From assembly GCA_016704895.1 (NCBI GenBank), contig JADIZG010000012.1, forward strand, positions 15,951-79,950: a stretch of DNA of 64,000 nucleotides, given 5' to 3'. Below the pieces are notes generated by a model. That model was not told where the DNA came from. It searched no databases and saw nothing but the letters and a program-made list of their open reading frames with translations. The stretch is from Betaproteobacteria bacterium (lineage in GTDB: Bacteria > Pseudomonadota > Gammaproteobacteria > Burkholderiales > Casimicrobiaceae). Numbering within the stretch: position 1 is the stretch's first letter; every line of letters begins with the position of its first letter. Both the position numbers and the translations under genes were made by a program. Below are positions 63,501 through 64,000 of this stretch, in pieces.

Positions 63501-64000
63501 GGGCCGCTGTCCATGCCGACGTTGGCCTCGACCTGCAGGACGCCGTCGCGAACGAGGCGCAGCGCGACGACGCTGTCTTCGAACAGCGTGCGGCAGCTCG
63601 TCACGATCGCCTCGAACACCGGCCGCGCGTCGGTGATCGATCCGCTCATCGCCGACAGGATGCGGGCCGTCGCCGTCTGCCGCTCCAGCGCCTCGCGGGT
63701 TTCGTTGAACAGGCGCGCGTTCTGGATCGCGATCACCGCCTGGGGGAAGTGCAGCACCCCGCGGGCGAGGATCGCGGCGCCGCTGCCGGTCGAGCCGTCG
63801 ATCGGGGCGGGGAAGATCTTCTCGAGCTCCTCGCGCGCGGGTCCGTGGTATGCGCCCAGGCGGATCATCCCGTCCTCGCCCACGAGGTTGACGCCGATCA
63901 GCTTGCCTTCGAACAGGCGCTCGCAGCTCGTCAGGATCTTCTCGAACACCGGCGCCGTGTCCGCGATCGAGCTCGAGATCGCGGCCAGCACCTCGCCCGA
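60584..64000 (-). CDS. Multi-GAF hybrid sensor histidine kinase, N-terminus cut by window
   Basis: At least 1135 residues, open at the window end. Four GAF-type sensor units follow each other, each ending in a variant of QAVIAIENVRLFNETREAL and beginning with a variant of SSSLTDVRPVFEAI. Then come the kinase: SHEIRTPMNAVIGM (phospho-His), HATPase with DTGIGLTPEGMGRLFQ and GTGLGLAISRRLAELMGG, a first receiver (ALVVDDNATNRRVLL, LDMHMPEMDG, YLAKPV) and a second receiver (ILLAEDNVVNQKLAM, LMDVQMPEMDG, YLTKPI). The first GAF in view is short: GVLHFP runs directly into QAVIAIQN, skipping the second half of the domain. No membrane span is seen, so a cytoplasmic sensor is likely. Confidence 0.9.
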   Translation of the reverse strand, partial: SGEVLAAISSSIADTAPVFEKILTSCERLFEGKLIGVNLVGEDGMIRLGAYHGPAREELEKIFPAPIDGSTGSGAAILARGVLHFPQAVIAIQNARLFNETREALERQTATARILSAMSGSITDARPVFEAIVTSCRTLFEDSVVALRLVRDGVLQVEANVGMDSGPVPLDSQSIVGTCALEGRTIPVPDLEVAAEQFPRGRQMALKQGYRSAIFAPLLRGGAALGTIAVFRRTLGAFNDKDVALLNTFADQAVIAIENVRLFNETREALASQTASAEILRVMSSSLTDVRPVFEAIVANAVKLLVCDSAFVMRCDGSTFSAVAAATPEGPLEDLPSGLPIDPGANFPSRVILEKRMLHLPDWSAIDLPDFERTIGETFGIRAALYLPMLRDGECVGLLSFANREAGAFTQKEIALAESFRDQALIAIENVRLFNETREALEQQTATAEVLQVISSSVSDATPVFEKIMESCERLIPSDGKAILVVDELQQVHVGAVRGNRTEPRAESFVRGYPRPIDRTVIGLVFDSRRPLYYPDSRAGDGVPELIRRFAQKSGTASVVIAPMIWEGRRIGAISAAREATFAFSERDVNLLQTFADQGVIAIQNARLFKEAQAARAAAETANEAKSAFLATMSHEIRTPMNAVIGMSGLLLDTKLDAEQRDYASTIRDSGDALLTIINDILDFSKIEAGRMDIEAHAFDLRECVEAALDLVAPRAIEKGLDTAYLFEGDVPQAVRGDVTRLRQILLNLLANAVKFTDAGEVVLTVSAAPAQGGEVELTFAVRDTGIGLTPEGMGRLFQSFSQADSSTTRKYGGTGLGLAISRRLAELMGGRMWAESEGPGKGSTFLFTIRAPAAELPTARQRELVGVQPELKGRRALVVDDNATNRRVLLLQTGKWGMPCKATGSPAEALQWLDAGEAFDLAILDMHMPEMDGLELAGRIRARHASLPLVLFSSLGRREAGDTEGLFGAYLAKPVRQSQLFDTLIGLVAHVEAPRETAPVRPQIDPAMAARHPLRILLAEDNVVNQKLAMRLLQQMGYRADLASNGIEAVESVERQAYDVVLMDVQMPEMDGLEATRRITARWRPGERPRIVAMTANAMQGDREMCLEAGMDDYLTKPIRVDRLVEALNQVPARKDR

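Overview
The window is a high-GC stretch of a proteobacterial chromosome, most likely a betaproteobacterium of the Burkholderiales type. The evidence is gene order and family content: trxA-rho next to rpmE, obgE-proB-rppH, tsaB-rimI-UDG, a stand-alone rnfB beside nth, a DUF1841 gene and a 4,5-cleavage protocatechuate cluster. No plasmid, phage or CRISPR signature was seen. A striking technical feature is the number of single-base frame breaks, many in G/C runs and many in conserved genes (obgE, nth, pncB, pulE, livM, rnfB). The simplest reading is residual indel errors in the assembly, so several 'broken' genes are probably intact in the organism.

Left part (1-7.7 kb): the end of an lplT-like transporter, a lemA-TPM-TPM secreted/membrane operon, uracil-DNA glycosylase, rimI, tsaB, a 191-bp nested inverted repeat filling the tsaB/rlmD divergent gap, rlmD, a BI-1/YccA membrane protein with a clear terminator, and tRNA-Ser(UGA). 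From 7.7 to 15.3 kb follows an accessory-looking patch: an IS481-type transposase remnant next to the tRNA, a family 25 glycosyltransferase, a heavily frame-broken DUF1800/DUF1501 pair and a PP-loop (asparagine-synthase-like) protein.

Middle (15.3-41 kb): a PulE-type ATPase, a YbaY-like lipoprotein, pncB, an MFS exporter, a histidine phosphatase, corA, a CDF zinc transporter, a PlsC-like acyltransferase, rnfB, a TPR protein, nth, DUF1841, two class I cytochromes c, ferredoxin, trxA, rho, a glycosyltransferase fused to an HD-like domain, rpmE, a GT39 membrane protein, obgE, proB, a Yip1 protein, rppH, a second multi-spanning GT-like protein and a NapF-like ferredoxin.

Right part (41-58.7 kb): this is the catabolic core. 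On the plus strand are an FAH-family hydrolase, a MetE-like zinc protein and a DUF1932 NAD(P)-dependent dehydrogenase. Converging on them is a block of fifteen minus-strand genes of about 13 kb: ligK-ligI-ligA-ligB-ligC, a second ligA/ligB-like pair, ligJ, an alpha/beta hydrolase, a complete branched-chain-type (Liv) ABC transporter and a hemerythrin-domain protein. A LysR regulator is divergent to ligK with a palindromic T-N11-A box between them. Together they would import an aromatic acid, open the ring of protocatechuate (and perhaps a second substrate such as gallate), oxidise the product to 2-pyrone-4,6-dicarboxylate, hydrolyse and hydrate it, and cleave it to pyruvate and oxaloacetate. 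The isomerase LigU was not found.

The window ends with a YkgJ-type cysteine-cluster protein and a three-gene signalling unit on the minus strand: a multi-GAF hybrid histidine kinase (cut by the window end), a separate HPt protein and a receiver-adenylate/guanylate cyclase. At least three families of short palindromic repeats are scattered through the window. One copy sits inside the reading frame of the alpha/beta hydrolase.
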